This document shows positions 1-6,682 of a stretch of DNA of 11,323 nucleotides, piece after piece (position 1 is the stretch's first letter; each line of letters starts with the position of its first letter). The position numbers were made by a program, and so were the translations under genes. The notes beneath the pieces are model-generated. The model was not told the origin of the DNA, did not search any database, and was given only the letters and a program-made list of their open reading frames with translations. The stretch comes from an uncultured Pseudomonadota bacterium (lineage in GTDB: Bacteria; Desulfobacterota_B; Binatia; UBA9968), in the NCBI GenBank assembly GCA_946478635.1, contig CAMLCX010000122.1:1-11323 (forward strand), in the 5' to 3' direction.

Positions 1-310
1 TGCTGTACACATTTCAGCGTAGTTTCTTTCAGACACCGAACAGAGAGTTTTCCCCTTCAAAATGTCGGAATTACCCTATCGCAAATTTCCAATCCGACTC
101 CCGTCAGGGTTTTTCCTCCCGGTCGAACACAAAAACACCCACAGATTTTCGTTTTGTGACAGCCGCGGTGATGTAAAAAGTGCGATGTTCCGATGGACAT
201 GGATACTTGGCACGCACTTTGTAGTGTCTCATGGAGAAGTTTCGCAACGACTTCGATCGAGGAACTGCCGGCCGGCTGCGGTGCCTGGTCGGGAACTACA
301 AACCGATCAA
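1..310. other. Upstream stretch without a convincing gene
   Basis: I see no credible coding region here. An open frame on the + strand from 62 to 436 has no recognisable domain and a composition unlike a real protein. Its end overlaps the SHOCT-like coding remnant in another frame. The stretch holds one notable signal, a sigma-54-like promoter near 208-223, and a CCGCGG-centred imperfect inverted repeat around 152-179 (TTTTGTGACA on the left, TGATGTAAAA on the right). It is most likely the leader and regulatory region of the small lipoprotein gene downstream. Confidence 0.5.
208..223 (+). promoter_or_regulatory. Candidate sigma-54 (-24/-12) promoter
   Basis: TGGCACGCACTTTGTA matches the sigma-54 consensus TGGCACG-N4-TTGCW at every defined position except the -12 C, which is T here (TTGT). 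The -24 GG and the -12 G have the correct spacing. Transcription would start near 234, and a good Shine-Dalgarno sequence (AGGAGG) follows at 311-316 before the ATG at 327. The GC dinucleotide at -12 is normally strongly conserved, so the mismatch could weaken or abolish function. A sigma-54-type activator is encoded at the other end of the window, which makes the site more interesting but does not link the two. Confidence 0.4.
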
Positions 311-316
311 AGGAGG
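311..316 (+). promoter_or_regulatory. Strong Shine-Dalgarno before the broken lipoprotein
   Basis: AGGAGG lies 10 nt upstream of the ATG at 327, a workable position. Its strength is one reason to think that the interrupted frame was once a translated gene. Confidence 0.5.
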
Positions 317-326
317 GTTCAAAGAT

Positions 327-515
327 ATGTATTGCTGATCTTGCAAATTTCTCGGCGGCGCGACTGTCGGCGCTTTAGCGACGGGTGCCGGCTACGAGAT
401 CAACGCGAACCGGCAAATGGAGCGACTCGAAAATGATTTTCGTAACGAGCGTATTTCGCGCCGCGAATACGAGGACCGCAAACGTCAGATCGAACGGGGC
501 TCTATCTTATATTAG
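327..515 (+). pseudogene. Broken small glycine-zipper / SHOCT-like lipoprotein
   Basis: From the ATG at 327, which has a strong AGGAGG at 311-316, the frame reads Met-Tyr-Cys and then UGA at 336-338. It stays open after that to the TAG at 513-515. The downstream part has a short glycine-rich segment (FLGGATVGALATGAGYE) followed by a charged helix pair ending in EYEDRKRQIERGSILY. This resembles small envelope lipoproteins with a glycine-zipper start and a SHOCT-like (short C-terminal) tail. Such proteins normally have a signal peptide of about 20 residues ending at a Cys just before the K/RFLGG segment. Here only the Cys (SCKFLGG) remains, and a hydrophobic scrap, VLLILQI, sits in a different frame (329-349). 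A deletion or frameshift in the signal peptide is the simplest explanation; a sequencing error is possible. The only downstream in-frame start, ATG 417, would give 32 residues. Envelope location is inferred from the family. Confidence 0.6.
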
Positions 516-519
516 GCTT

Positions 520-536
520 AACGCTCGGACAGCGTT
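520..536 (+). other. Small hairpin after the SHOCT-like frame
   Basis: AACGCT (520-525) pairs perfectly with AGCGTT (531-536) around a 5-nt loop, starting 5 nt after the stop at 513-515. No T-run follows, so a classical intrinsic terminator is unlikely. It could be an RNA-stabilising stem between the two small lipoprotein genes, or chance. Confidence 0.25.
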
Positions 537-577
537 GCACTACTCACACATAGACACGCATAGAAAGGAGAGGATTT

Positions 578-901
578 ATGAAACTTCATGCTCTTAAACC
601 GATATTACTCTGTCTCGTCTTGACATTGATTCTGTCCGCGAGCGGTTGCACGTCGCTGACCGGACAAAGCGCCGGCCAGTATGTGGACGATCGCACAATT
701 ACGGCGTCGGTAAAAACGAAATTGGTCGCCGAGCGAGCGTCGAACCTAACGAGAGTCGATGTCGATACCACGAACCAGGTCGTTTCTTTGAACGGAGTTG
801 TCCAGACCCCCGATCAGAAGCAGCGCGCTGAAGAAATCGCGATGCAGGTGAGCGGCGTTCGCCGAGTTAACAATAATCTGCAGGTTCAGGGGCGCAATTA
901 A
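578..901 (+). CDS. BON-domain lipoprotein (OsmY-like)
   Basis: This 107-residue protein has a basic start, a hydrophobic segment at about residues 8-20 and a Cys at 24 in the context SASGC, so it is probably exported and lipidated at Cys24. The -3 residue of the lipobox is Ala rather than Leu, which is slightly unusual. Thr at +2 would favour the outer membrane under the usual Lol sorting rule. Residues about 37-104 form one BON domain, with the DDRTITASVKTKL opening, the VSLNGVV core and the VRRVNNNLQV end. BON domains bind phospholipid or the envelope and are common in stress-induced periplasmic proteins. The start is well set by AAGGAGAGG at 565-573. It sits 62 nt after the broken lipoprotein remnant and could share its transcript. 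Single-BON lipoproteins of this size are common; the exact role is unknown. Confidence 0.88.
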   Translation: MKLHALKPILLCLVLTLILSASGCTSLTGQSAGQYVDDRTITASVKTKLVAERASNLTRVDVDTTNQVVSLNGVVQTPDQKQRAEEIAMQVSGVRRVNNNLQVQGRN

Positions 902-953
902 CATGCCTCGCCTTGAAGGCAGGGTTTCCAATTGTCGTCGGCTCGAAACAAAA

Positions 954-989
954 GATCCTCTCCCCCGCGCCCGCGTTGGGGAGAGGATC
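954..989. repeat. Perfect 12-bp-stem palindrome, REP-like
   Basis: GATCCTCTCCCC (954-965) is the exact reverse complement of GGGGAGAGGATC (978-989), with a 12-nt GC-rich loop. It lies 52 nt after the BON gene. CCTCTCCC...GGGAGAGG hairpins are often dispersed in many copies through environmental bacterial genomes, so this may be a REP-type element. It could also stop or protect the lipoprotein transcript. No T-run follows directly, which argues against a standard Rho-independent terminator. Confidence 0.6.
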
Positions 990-1151
990 AAACTTGCGCG
1001 CCCAATTTTATTTTGCCCACAACCAACACGACAGATCGATGCGTTCAGTTGTCGGTGACGAAGAAATCTCTTAGTCCTCAACAAGGATCGATCGAAATCA
1101 GGACAGAGCGATCCTTTTAACCTGTCTGGAATCACGATAAAAATCTGTGCG

Positions 1152-2651
1152 ATGTCAGCAAACGCACAGAGAGTTCAAAAAATTTGGTTACTAGTCTCCA
1201 GGCCGGCGTGTGCGCTGGCCGATTCGCCGAATTCCGTCCTGTTCATGCTGGCGGCAGCGCAGCTGTTCCAACTCAGCTCTACTTGGATTCCAACCCGTGA
1301 CGGCGCCGCCTATCTTTCCATTGCCAGGAACATCAGCTCGGGCGAAGGTCTGGTGCGATTCGGCGAGCCCCATCTGCATTTCGCGCCGGGATATCCGATT
1401 TTGATTGCGCCCGCCTTTTTTTTTACGATTCAACCGTTTCTTTTGATTTCATTTTTTCACTGGCTGCTTTCGGTCGCTTTTCTTAGCGGCGCCTACGTTT
1501 GGTTGAAACGCCAGACTCCCGAGCACGCGCTCCTGCTGACCGTGCTCTCGGCGATCAACGTGAGCGTGATGTTTTATTTCCGCCGCACGTTGTCGGAAGC
1601 GGCCTTCATGCCGCTCCTGATGTGGAGCGCCGTTTGGATGGATCGCGCGCTTGATAACGCGCAACGTCCCCGCGGGCTTCAGTACGCGCTTCTCGCGACC
1701 CCGGCAGCCGCCTACCTTTGTACCGTGCGTCTGGCCGGCGCAGCGCTGGTCTGCGGTTTCGCTCTGATGCTCGTTTATCGGCTGTACGCCAGGGAAATTA
1801 CGTCGACACGGGCCGTGGTCTACGCTCTATTCGCTGCTGCCCTGCCGCTCGCGGCAGCGTTGTCGTTGGTCTTCTACGATCGAAGCTTGTCGGCGGCAAG
1901 CAGCCAGAGCACGAGCTATTATGATGAACTGACACGCCATCCGCTCCCACTTTACGAGCAAATTTTCACCGGCATACGCCTGCGCATTCAAGAGATCGGC
2001 CGGCTTCTCATCCCGGGCGCATTCAAAGTCTATGGCGGATGGCTCAATCCAATGATGCTGGTTTATTTGCCGTTCGCCGCCGCGATCCTGATCGGCGGTT
2101 ACCGGGAGATGCGGGCCCGCCCGACGGTCTTGCTCCTGGCGCTCCCATTCTACTGCGGGCTGTACGTGATCTGGCCGCACGACCAGGGGACGCGCTTTAT
2201 GACGCCCATGGTACCGGTGCTGTGGCTTTGTCTGGCCACGTTCGCCTTGACCTCGCGATGGCGGGCGCAAGCCAGGCGGGTTTTTCCATGGCTCATCCTT
2301 GCAACCGCGGTGACGAGCCTCGTCTATCTCGTCGGGGATCGGCTTGACGAAAGGAAACTCGCTCCCTATTGGAGGCTCACCGACATCATGGCCACAATTA
2401 TTCCGGTGCCCGCTCACATCGGATTTATTCGCACATCGAGTTCATTCTCGGCAAATTCCTTTGCGCCGATATGCACAGTCAAGTTCGACCGGCGATGTAA
2501 CGAAATACCCGATCGAACGACGCTCGCGGCGCCGCCGGAGGTTCAATACATCGCCGTGCTCGGCCCGTATTTAGACCTGCCAGGCTTTGCGCCCGTGCTT
2601 AAGCGCGAGCAACTCACCGTGCTTCGGCGCCTACCGCCCATAGACCGATAG
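1152..2651 (+). CDS. GT-C family membrane glycosyltransferase
   Basis: This 499-residue polytopic inner-membrane protein has about ten hydrophobic segments between residues 29 and 395 and a soluble C-terminal tail of about 100 residues. Its GT-C (ArnT/PMT/RgtA-like) features are the first-loop acidic motif TRDGAAYLSIARNI with Asp50, the HFAPGYP motif at 76-82, RRTLSEAAF at 144-152, and a late arginine motif, GTRFMTPMVPVL, at about 347-358. Such enzymes use polyprenyl-phosphate sugars and act on the periplasmic side, adding a sugar to a lipid, glycan or protein. The sugar and acceptor cannot be read from the sequence. No clear Shine-Dalgarno precedes ATG 1152. The gene has a run of nine T at 1416-1424. 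It opens the glycan cluster; the next gene follows after 130 nt. The family call is firm, but the specific function is unknown. Confidence 0.82.
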   Translation: MSANAQRVQKIWLLVSRPACALADSPNSVLFMLAAAQLFQLSSTWIPTRDGAAYLSIARNISSGEGLVRFGEPHLHFAPGYPILIAPAFFFTIQPFLLISFFHWLLSVAFLSGAYVWLKRQTPEHALLLTVLSAINVSVMFYFRRTLSEAAFMPLLMWSAVWMDRALDNAQRPRGLQYALLATPAAAYLCTVRLAGAALVCGFALMLVYRLYAREITSTRAVVYALFAAALPLAAALSLVFYDRSLSAASSQSTSYYDELTRHPLPLYEQIFTGIRLRIQEIGRLLIPGAFKVYGGWLNPMMLVYLPFAAAILIGGYREMRARPTVLLLALPFYCGLYVIWPHDQGTRFMTPMVPVLWLCLATFALTSRWRAQARRVFPWLILATAVTSLVYLVGDRLDERKLAPYWRLTDIMATIIPVPAHIGFIRTSSSFSANSFAPICTVKFDRRCNEIPDRTTLAAPPEVQYIAVLGPYLDLPGFAPVLKREQLTVLRRLPPIDR

Positions 2652-2781
2652 CCGTCCACATCTCGATCAATGCCCGGGACACGCTCGACCACTTTCCCCG
2701 AGCAACCCGCAGTGATTGAAACTGCTTTGAACTTTCTCATGTCATCCATTAGTGTTAGGCGTATATTCGCGAAAGAGCTTG

Positions 2782-3744
2782 ATGAGTTCCGTCGATTTAT
2801 CGATATGCATCGTCAACTGGAATCGGCGCGATCTATTGCGCGGTTTGCTCAATTCACTAAATGGGGCATGCGCTGGCTTTGTCGCAGAGATAATTGTCGT
2901 TGATAACGCTTCAGTGGACGCCTCGGTGGAGATGATCGCCGCGGATTTTCCGGATATCGTATTGCTGCAAAACGCCAAGAACCTGGGATTTTCCAGGGCA
3001 AACAATCAGGCGCTCGCGAAAGCCCGGGGGCGAAACGTCCTTTTTCTGAATAACGACACCATCGCGAGCCGAGGTGCGCTCGCCGCGATGATCTCTTTCC
3101 TTGATCAACATGCCGGCGTCGTTGCCGTGGGCGCTCGATTGACCGGTCGCGATGGTCGCGTTCGAGACCGATATGCCGTACTGCCGACCCTTCCAATATT
3201 GCTGCACCGCCTGAGGTTGATGCGCTGGCTCGGCTTGTTTCGCTCAGCTTATCGGCGCTATCGGCGCGGTAGTTTCGAGCCGAATCGGAGCCAGCGCGTC
3301 GAGGTCATCTGTGGTTCAGCGATATTGGTTCGCCGCGAGCAGTTTCTGAGTTGCGGCGCGTGGGACGAGGGTTTCGAATTCGGCTGCGAAGATTTCGACC
3401 TCTCCGCCCGGCTGAGCCAAATCGGAGATCTCTATTATCTCGCCGAAGCTGAGATCGTTCATTTGGGCGGGGAAAGCTCGCAATCCAACCTTGGCTTCGT
3501 CTATTGTGGATATGAATGTGGCTGCGCGCGTTACCTCGCCAAGCACGCTCCAAGCCGCTTCGCCCCGTGGATCTATAAACTCCTCGTTACTGTCGACATG
3601 CCCTTCCGGATATTGGCGCTGCTTATGGAGTACGGACTCAAACGCCTGAAAGGTCAGCGTGAACGAGCCGACCGAACTTGGCGCCGGATTGCTGCTGCCA
3701 GCGAGTTCTCTTTTTACCACTTGTTTCGTTTTTGGCGCTCATGA
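2782..3744 (+). CDS. GT2 glycosyltransferase, WbbL/rhamnosyltransferase-like
   Basis: This 320-residue cytosolic or membrane-associated GT-A fold enzyme carries the hallmarks of the GT2 subgroup that includes dTDP-rhamnosyl transferases. It has VVDNAS at 39-44, NLGFSRANNQ at 67-76, the metal and nucleotide site LNND at 89-92, CGSA at 177-180, the catalytic-base ED at 203-204 and HLGGES at 227-232. The C-terminal 60 residues are basic and partly hydrophobic, suiting membrane attachment. I prefer ATG 2782 because it starts directly before the first beta strand (MSSVDLSICIVNWN) and has a weak purine stretch, GAAAGAG, upstream. A GTG at 2752 would add ten residues. The donor sugar is inferred from family resemblance only. 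It sits between the GT-C gene and the first sulfotransferase gene and probably adds one residue of the same glycan. Confidence 0.87.
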   Translation: MSSVDLSICIVNWNRRDLLRGLLNSLNGACAGFVAEIIVVDNASVDASVEMIAADFPDIVLLQNAKNLGFSRANNQALAKARGRNVLFLNNDTIASRGALAAMISFLDQHAGVVAVGARLTGRDGRVRDRYAVLPTLPILLHRLRLMRWLGLFRSAYRRYRRGSFEPNRSQRVEVICGSAILVRREQFLSCGAWDEGFEFGCEDFDLSARLSQIGDLYYLAEAEIVHLGGESSQSNLGFVYCGYECGCARYLAKHAPSRFAPWIYKLLVTVDMPFRILALLMEYGLKRLKGQRERADRTWRRIAAASEFSFYHLFRFWRS

Positions 3745-3781
3745 GGCTCGACTCGACGAATTTTAGGCGAAAAAATATCTT

Positions 3782-4669
3782 ATGCGATTGCACTGCACGA
3801 CCCAGCCAGTAGTGATCCTCGGAATGAGCCGCTCCGGAACCACGCTATTGGCCCGGCTTTTAAGCCGTCTCGGACTATTCCTCGGGCATAGGATGGCAGA
3901 GGACTTGGAAGCGGTTTACTTCCATTCCCTGAATGCAACGATGATCAAGCGCATCCACGGATATTGGGACAATCCCGGGCCGGTGCGTTATTTTCTCCAA
4001 GACGATGGTGCTGTTAAAATGACCGTGCAACATCTAGAGGTAGATCTGACATCTTACCGGGTAGCAAGTTTTTTAGGCTGGGTAAATTTTTTCAAGTACC
4101 GCTCTCTCCTGAACTATGATCGGCCGTGGGGCTGGAAAGATCCACAGACGATCTTGACTTTGCCCTTATGGCTGGCGCTTTTTCCTCAAGCAAAGATCGT
4201 TTATATCGTGAGAAATGGCGTCGATGTGGCGCATAGTCTTCGCGCGATGGAGCAACGAGTGATCGCAAAGCGCCAGAAGAAAAATAGCCGGCGTCTAAAA
4301 AGAATGACTTTACGGAATCAGCTGGAGCGCGCGGGATTCAAAGGCTCGGCGCGCAGCCTGTGCCTGGCTGGAGGCTTTTCCCTCTGGGAAGAGTATGTGG
4401 CGCAGGCGGAGGAATGCCTTGTGGCGGTCGATAATGATCGCTGCGTGATCAAGTTCGAAGACCTTCTGGCCGAACCCAAGACACAGCTGTTAAGGTTGCA
4501 ACAGTTTTGCCAGCTGGATGCGTCTGAAGAAGCCGTTGACGACGCGGTGAAAACGATCAGAGCCGACAGGTCCCATGCCTTTGCCTCGGATCCGGCGTTG
4601 AAGGACTTTTATCGGCAAGTCCATCGGAGGCCATGGATGACTCATTACGGTTATTCGGATTTTCGCTGA
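3782..4669 (+). CDS. PAPS-dependent sulfotransferase, copy 1
   Basis: This 295-residue sulfotransferase-family protein has the 5'-phosphosulfate-binding loop GMSRSGTTLL at 14-23, WGWKDP at 116-121 and the 3'-phosphate-binding segment YIVRNGVDVAHS at 141-152. It also has a conserved block, GGFSLWEEYVAQAEE, at 197-211 and ends in a WMTHYGY motif. The family moves sulfate from PAPS to a hydroxyl or amine of a sugar, lipid or protein. In this setting a carbohydrate acceptor is most likely. There is no signal peptide or clear membrane span, so it should act in the cytoplasm before export. It starts 37 nt after the GT2 gene with only a poor Shine-Dalgarno. It is a clear paralogue of the protein encoded at 5620-6540 and keeps the standard motif residues, so it is the better candidate for the active enzyme of the pair. 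Confidence 0.85.
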   Translation: MRLHCTTQPVVILGMSRSGTTLLARLLSRLGLFLGHRMAEDLEAVYFHSLNATMIKRIHGYWDNPGPVRYFLQDDGAVKMTVQHLEVDLTSYRVASFLGWVNFFKYRSLLNYDRPWGWKDPQTILTLPLWLALFPQAKIVYIVRNGVDVAHSLRAMEQRVIAKRQKKNSRRLKRMTLRNQLERAGFKGSARSLCLAGGFSLWEEYVAQAEECLVAVDNDRCVIKFEDLLAEPKTQLLRLQQFCQLDASEEAVDDAVKTIRADRSHAFASDPALKDFYRQVHRRPWMTHYGYSDFR

Positions 4670-4745
4670 ATGATGATCGCGAGGAGCACCTTTTGATTCG
4701 CAAAACCGCTCGACTCCGATCCTTCCGCGGCGACGGGAATAAATA

Positions 4746-5612
4746 GTGCCCAACGTCAGCATCGTTATCCCGACCTACAATCGCCAACAGTTTCTTCTTG
4801 AGGCCTTGCGCTCGGTTTTTGCCCAGACATTTCAAGACTACGAGGTGATCGTCGTCGACGACGGCTCGACCGACCAAACCGCGGGGGCCGTCCAATCCTT
4901 TGGCGATCGCGTTGTTTATCTCTACAAGACCCATGGCGGCGCCGCGAGCGCGCGTAATCGAGGGATTGCGGCGGCGCGAGGAAAATATTTGGCGTTTCTC
5001 GATTCGGATGATTTCTGGGAGCCTACTTTTTTAGAGGTCACGACGCGATATTTAACCGAACATTCTGAGCTGGCTATGGTGGGGACGGCGTGGCGAACCT
5101 GGCCCAGCGGTCACATATGGCCCGGGATTTACGAACAGGTTCTCCACGGCCATCTTCTGGCCCGCCTCATTGAAGCCCGCACCGTAAGGACTTCGGCGAT
5201 CGTCGCGGTTAGGGAGCCCATCGAGCGAATCGGACCGTTTGACGAGAGCCTGGAAGTCGCTGAAGACTTGGATATGTGGCTTCGTCTGGCGGCACGATAT
5301 CCCATTGCGTTCCTGAACGTCCCACTCAGTTGGGGACGACAACATGAGAGCAATATCAGCAGGCGTCACCGCCTTCTCCACCTGGAGCGACAGATCCAGG
5401 TTCTCTCGCGCCACTTCGACCCCGAGCAAGTGCCGCAAGAAGTGTTTCGACGGCGCTGCTCGGCACTCTATGCAAATCTGGGCCGACGCCAACTCAAGCT
5501 CGGACAGATCAAGGAAGCCCAGCGCTCCTTGCGCCAGGCGATCGATTATCGTCCGCAAAATCTCGGCGCATGGCGCTACTTTTTGAGAGCTTGGATGCAG
5601 AGAATCCCGTAA
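4746..5612 (+). CDS. GT2 glycosyltransferase with C-terminal TPR-like repeat, copy A
   Basis: The product is a 288-residue inverting GT-A glycosyltransferase. Its nucleotide-sugar site has VVDDGSTD (DDGS at 38-41), GGAASARN at 64-71 and DSDD at 86-89. The acidic ED of the catalytic-base region is at 173-174, followed by LDMWLRLA. After the catalytic domain comes a helical, TPR-like segment (RQLKLGQIKEAQRSLRQAI, then YRP), roughly 245-285. The start is fixed: an in-frame TAA lies at 4740-4742, and GTG 4746 is the first start codon after it, leading straight into the first strand. The gene is 76 nt after sulfotransferase 1 and 7 nt before sulfotransferase 2, so it is almost surely co-transcribed. 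It closely resembles the enzyme encoded at 6683-7585. Donor and acceptor are unknown. Confidence 0.88.
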   Translation: MPNVSIVIPTYNRQQFLLEALRSVFAQTFQDYEVIVVDDGSTDQTAGAVQSFGDRVVYLYKTHGGAASARNRGIAAARGKYLAFLDSDDFWEPTFLEVTTRYLTEHSELAMVGTAWRTWPSGHIWPGIYEQVLHGHLLARLIEARTVRTSAIVAVREPIERIGPFDESLEVAEDLDMWLRLAARYPIAFLNVPLSWGRQHESNISRRHRLLHLERQIQVLSRHFDPEQVPQEVFRRRCSALYANLGRRQLKLGQIKEAQRSLRQAIDYRPQNLGAWRYFLRAWMQRIP

Positions 5613-5619
5613 TACGGCC

Positions 5620-6540
5620 ATGGCTATTCCGTGCATCAAGCAACCGGTTATTCTCATGGGCATGTCCCGGTCGGGAAAGAGCTTAATTGCGGGTCTTTTG
5701 CAGCACCTGGGCCTTTTCATCGGCCATCGCAAGATCCGCGCAAATCAGGAGTCGGAATTTTTTGTTTCTGTCAATGAGATGTTGCTCAAGCGAGTGCATG
5801 CCTACTGGGACAATCCAGCGCCAATGCGCTACTTCGTCGGGAACATCGAGGCGATGGAGCAATCCGTGCGGTGCATGGAGATGGATCTGCTCTCTCCCCG
5901 TTTCGCCAAGTATCTCGGATGGAAAAAGTACCTTAAATACCGAGGAATCGGAAATCTAGACATCCCTTGGGGCTGGGAGGATCCGCGGAATGTTTTTACT
6001 CTGCCCTGCTGGCTAAAACTTTTCCCCAAGGCAAAGATCATCCACGTCGTGAGAAACGGAGTGGATGTCGCCGATAGTCTGGTCAAGCTGGAGCGCGACG
6101 TCTTGAGCCGACGAGCACGAAGATATCGAAAAGTCGTAGCAAAGTTTAGTTTACGAAGCCCGATCAAACGCGGCGGATTCAAGAGCGCGGTTAGGTGCTT
6201 GACGTTAACAGGTGGATTTTCTCTTTGGGAGGAATATATTGCTCAGGCGGAGGAAACCCTCAATACAATCAACAACGATCGGCTGGTCGTAAGATACGAA
6301 GATTTTTTGACTGACACAAAACGCTACTTGGTCGAGCTGAGCCATTTTTGTAACCTGGCGTCACCAACGGACCGGGGCCTCAACGCGCTGAGCCGGACAA
6401 TAAGTGCAAAGAACGCCAACGCATTTCTCGCGGATCCGATGGCAAAACAATTCTACCGGGACGTCAGGAACAATCCGTGGATGATCTTCCACGGCTACGC
6501 CAACGACGCCGCCTTGGATCAGCCGCGCGGCATGCAATGA
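5620..6540 (+). CDS. Sulfotransferase-family protein, copy 2, altered motifs
   Basis: This 306-residue paralogue of the protein at 3782-4669 shares the same order of blocks. The phosphosulfate loop reads GMSRSGKSLI at 14-23, the tryptophan motif reads WGWEDP at 117-122, and VVRNGVDVADS (143-153), GGFSLWEEYIAQAEE and a C-terminal NPWMIFHGY follow. Two family positions differ from copy 1: SGTT has become SGKS and KDP has become EDP. Substrate change, altered PAPS handling or loss of activity are all possible. It begins 7 nt after the preceding GT2 gene without a recognisable Shine-Dalgarno, suggesting translational coupling. Its last codons overlap a new ATG (ATGA at 6537-6540). Probable cytoplasmic sulfate transfer to the glycan, less certain than for copy 1. 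Confidence 0.8.
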   Translation: MAIPCIKQPVILMGMSRSGKSLIAGLLQHLGLFIGHRKIRANQESEFFVSVNEMLLKRVHAYWDNPAPMRYFVGNIEAMEQSVRCMEMDLLSPRFAKYLGWKKYLKYRGIGNLDIPWGWEDPRNVFTLPCWLKLFPKAKIIHVVRNGVDVADSLVKLERDVLSRRARRYRKVVAKFSLRSPIKRGGFKSAVRCLTLTGGFSLWEEYIAQAEETLNTINNDRLVVRYEDFLTDTKRYLVELSHFCNLASPTDRGLNALSRTISAKNANAFLADPMAKQFYRDVRNNPWMIFHGYANDAALDQPRGMQ

Positions 6541-6674
6541 GCAAAGAGGAGCGACCGCAGAGTTGGCCACGCGCAACGGAGCAACCCAACATGCGCGACG
6601 GATCAGCGGTCCCACTGAACGGCTCAAGGACTTATCGAATGCTTGGATTCGCGGATCGAAGGATAGAATTCTAA
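6537..6674 (+). other. Possible 45-codon coupled small ORF in the gap
   Basis: The ATG at 6537 overlaps the TGA of sulfotransferase 2 (ATGA), the typical layout for translational reinitiation. The frame runs 45 codons to the TAA at 6672-6674, which is 8 nt before the ATG of the next glycosyltransferase gene. The peptide is polar, has no recognisable domain and contains no membrane segment. It may be a non-coding by-product, or a leader that carries ribosomes to the next start. I do not claim a functional peptide. Confidence 0.2.
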
Positions 6675-6682
6675 GTAAAGCC

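Noticed and set aside
336..338. UGA read as selenocysteine in the SHOCT-like frame (Cys-UGA-Ser-Cys context)
   Set aside because: The family is not a selenoprotein family and I see no convincing SECIS-like hairpin just after the UGA; loss of the signal peptide explains it better.
62..436. 124-codon open frame on the + strand
   Set aside because: No domain, Arg-rich shadow composition, no ribosome binding site, and it overlaps the SHOCT-like coding sequence in another frame.
954..989. Rho-independent terminator of the BON lipoprotein gene
   Set aside because: The stem is strong but no T-run follows it in either direction; a repeat-type palindrome fits better.
1827..2417. 196-codon open frame on the - strand
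   Set aside because: It lies inside the well-supported GT-C gene and has a low-complexity, polar shadow composition.
5052..5732. 226-codon open frame on the - strand
   Set aside because: It is antisense to two confidently identified genes and has no recognisable motif.
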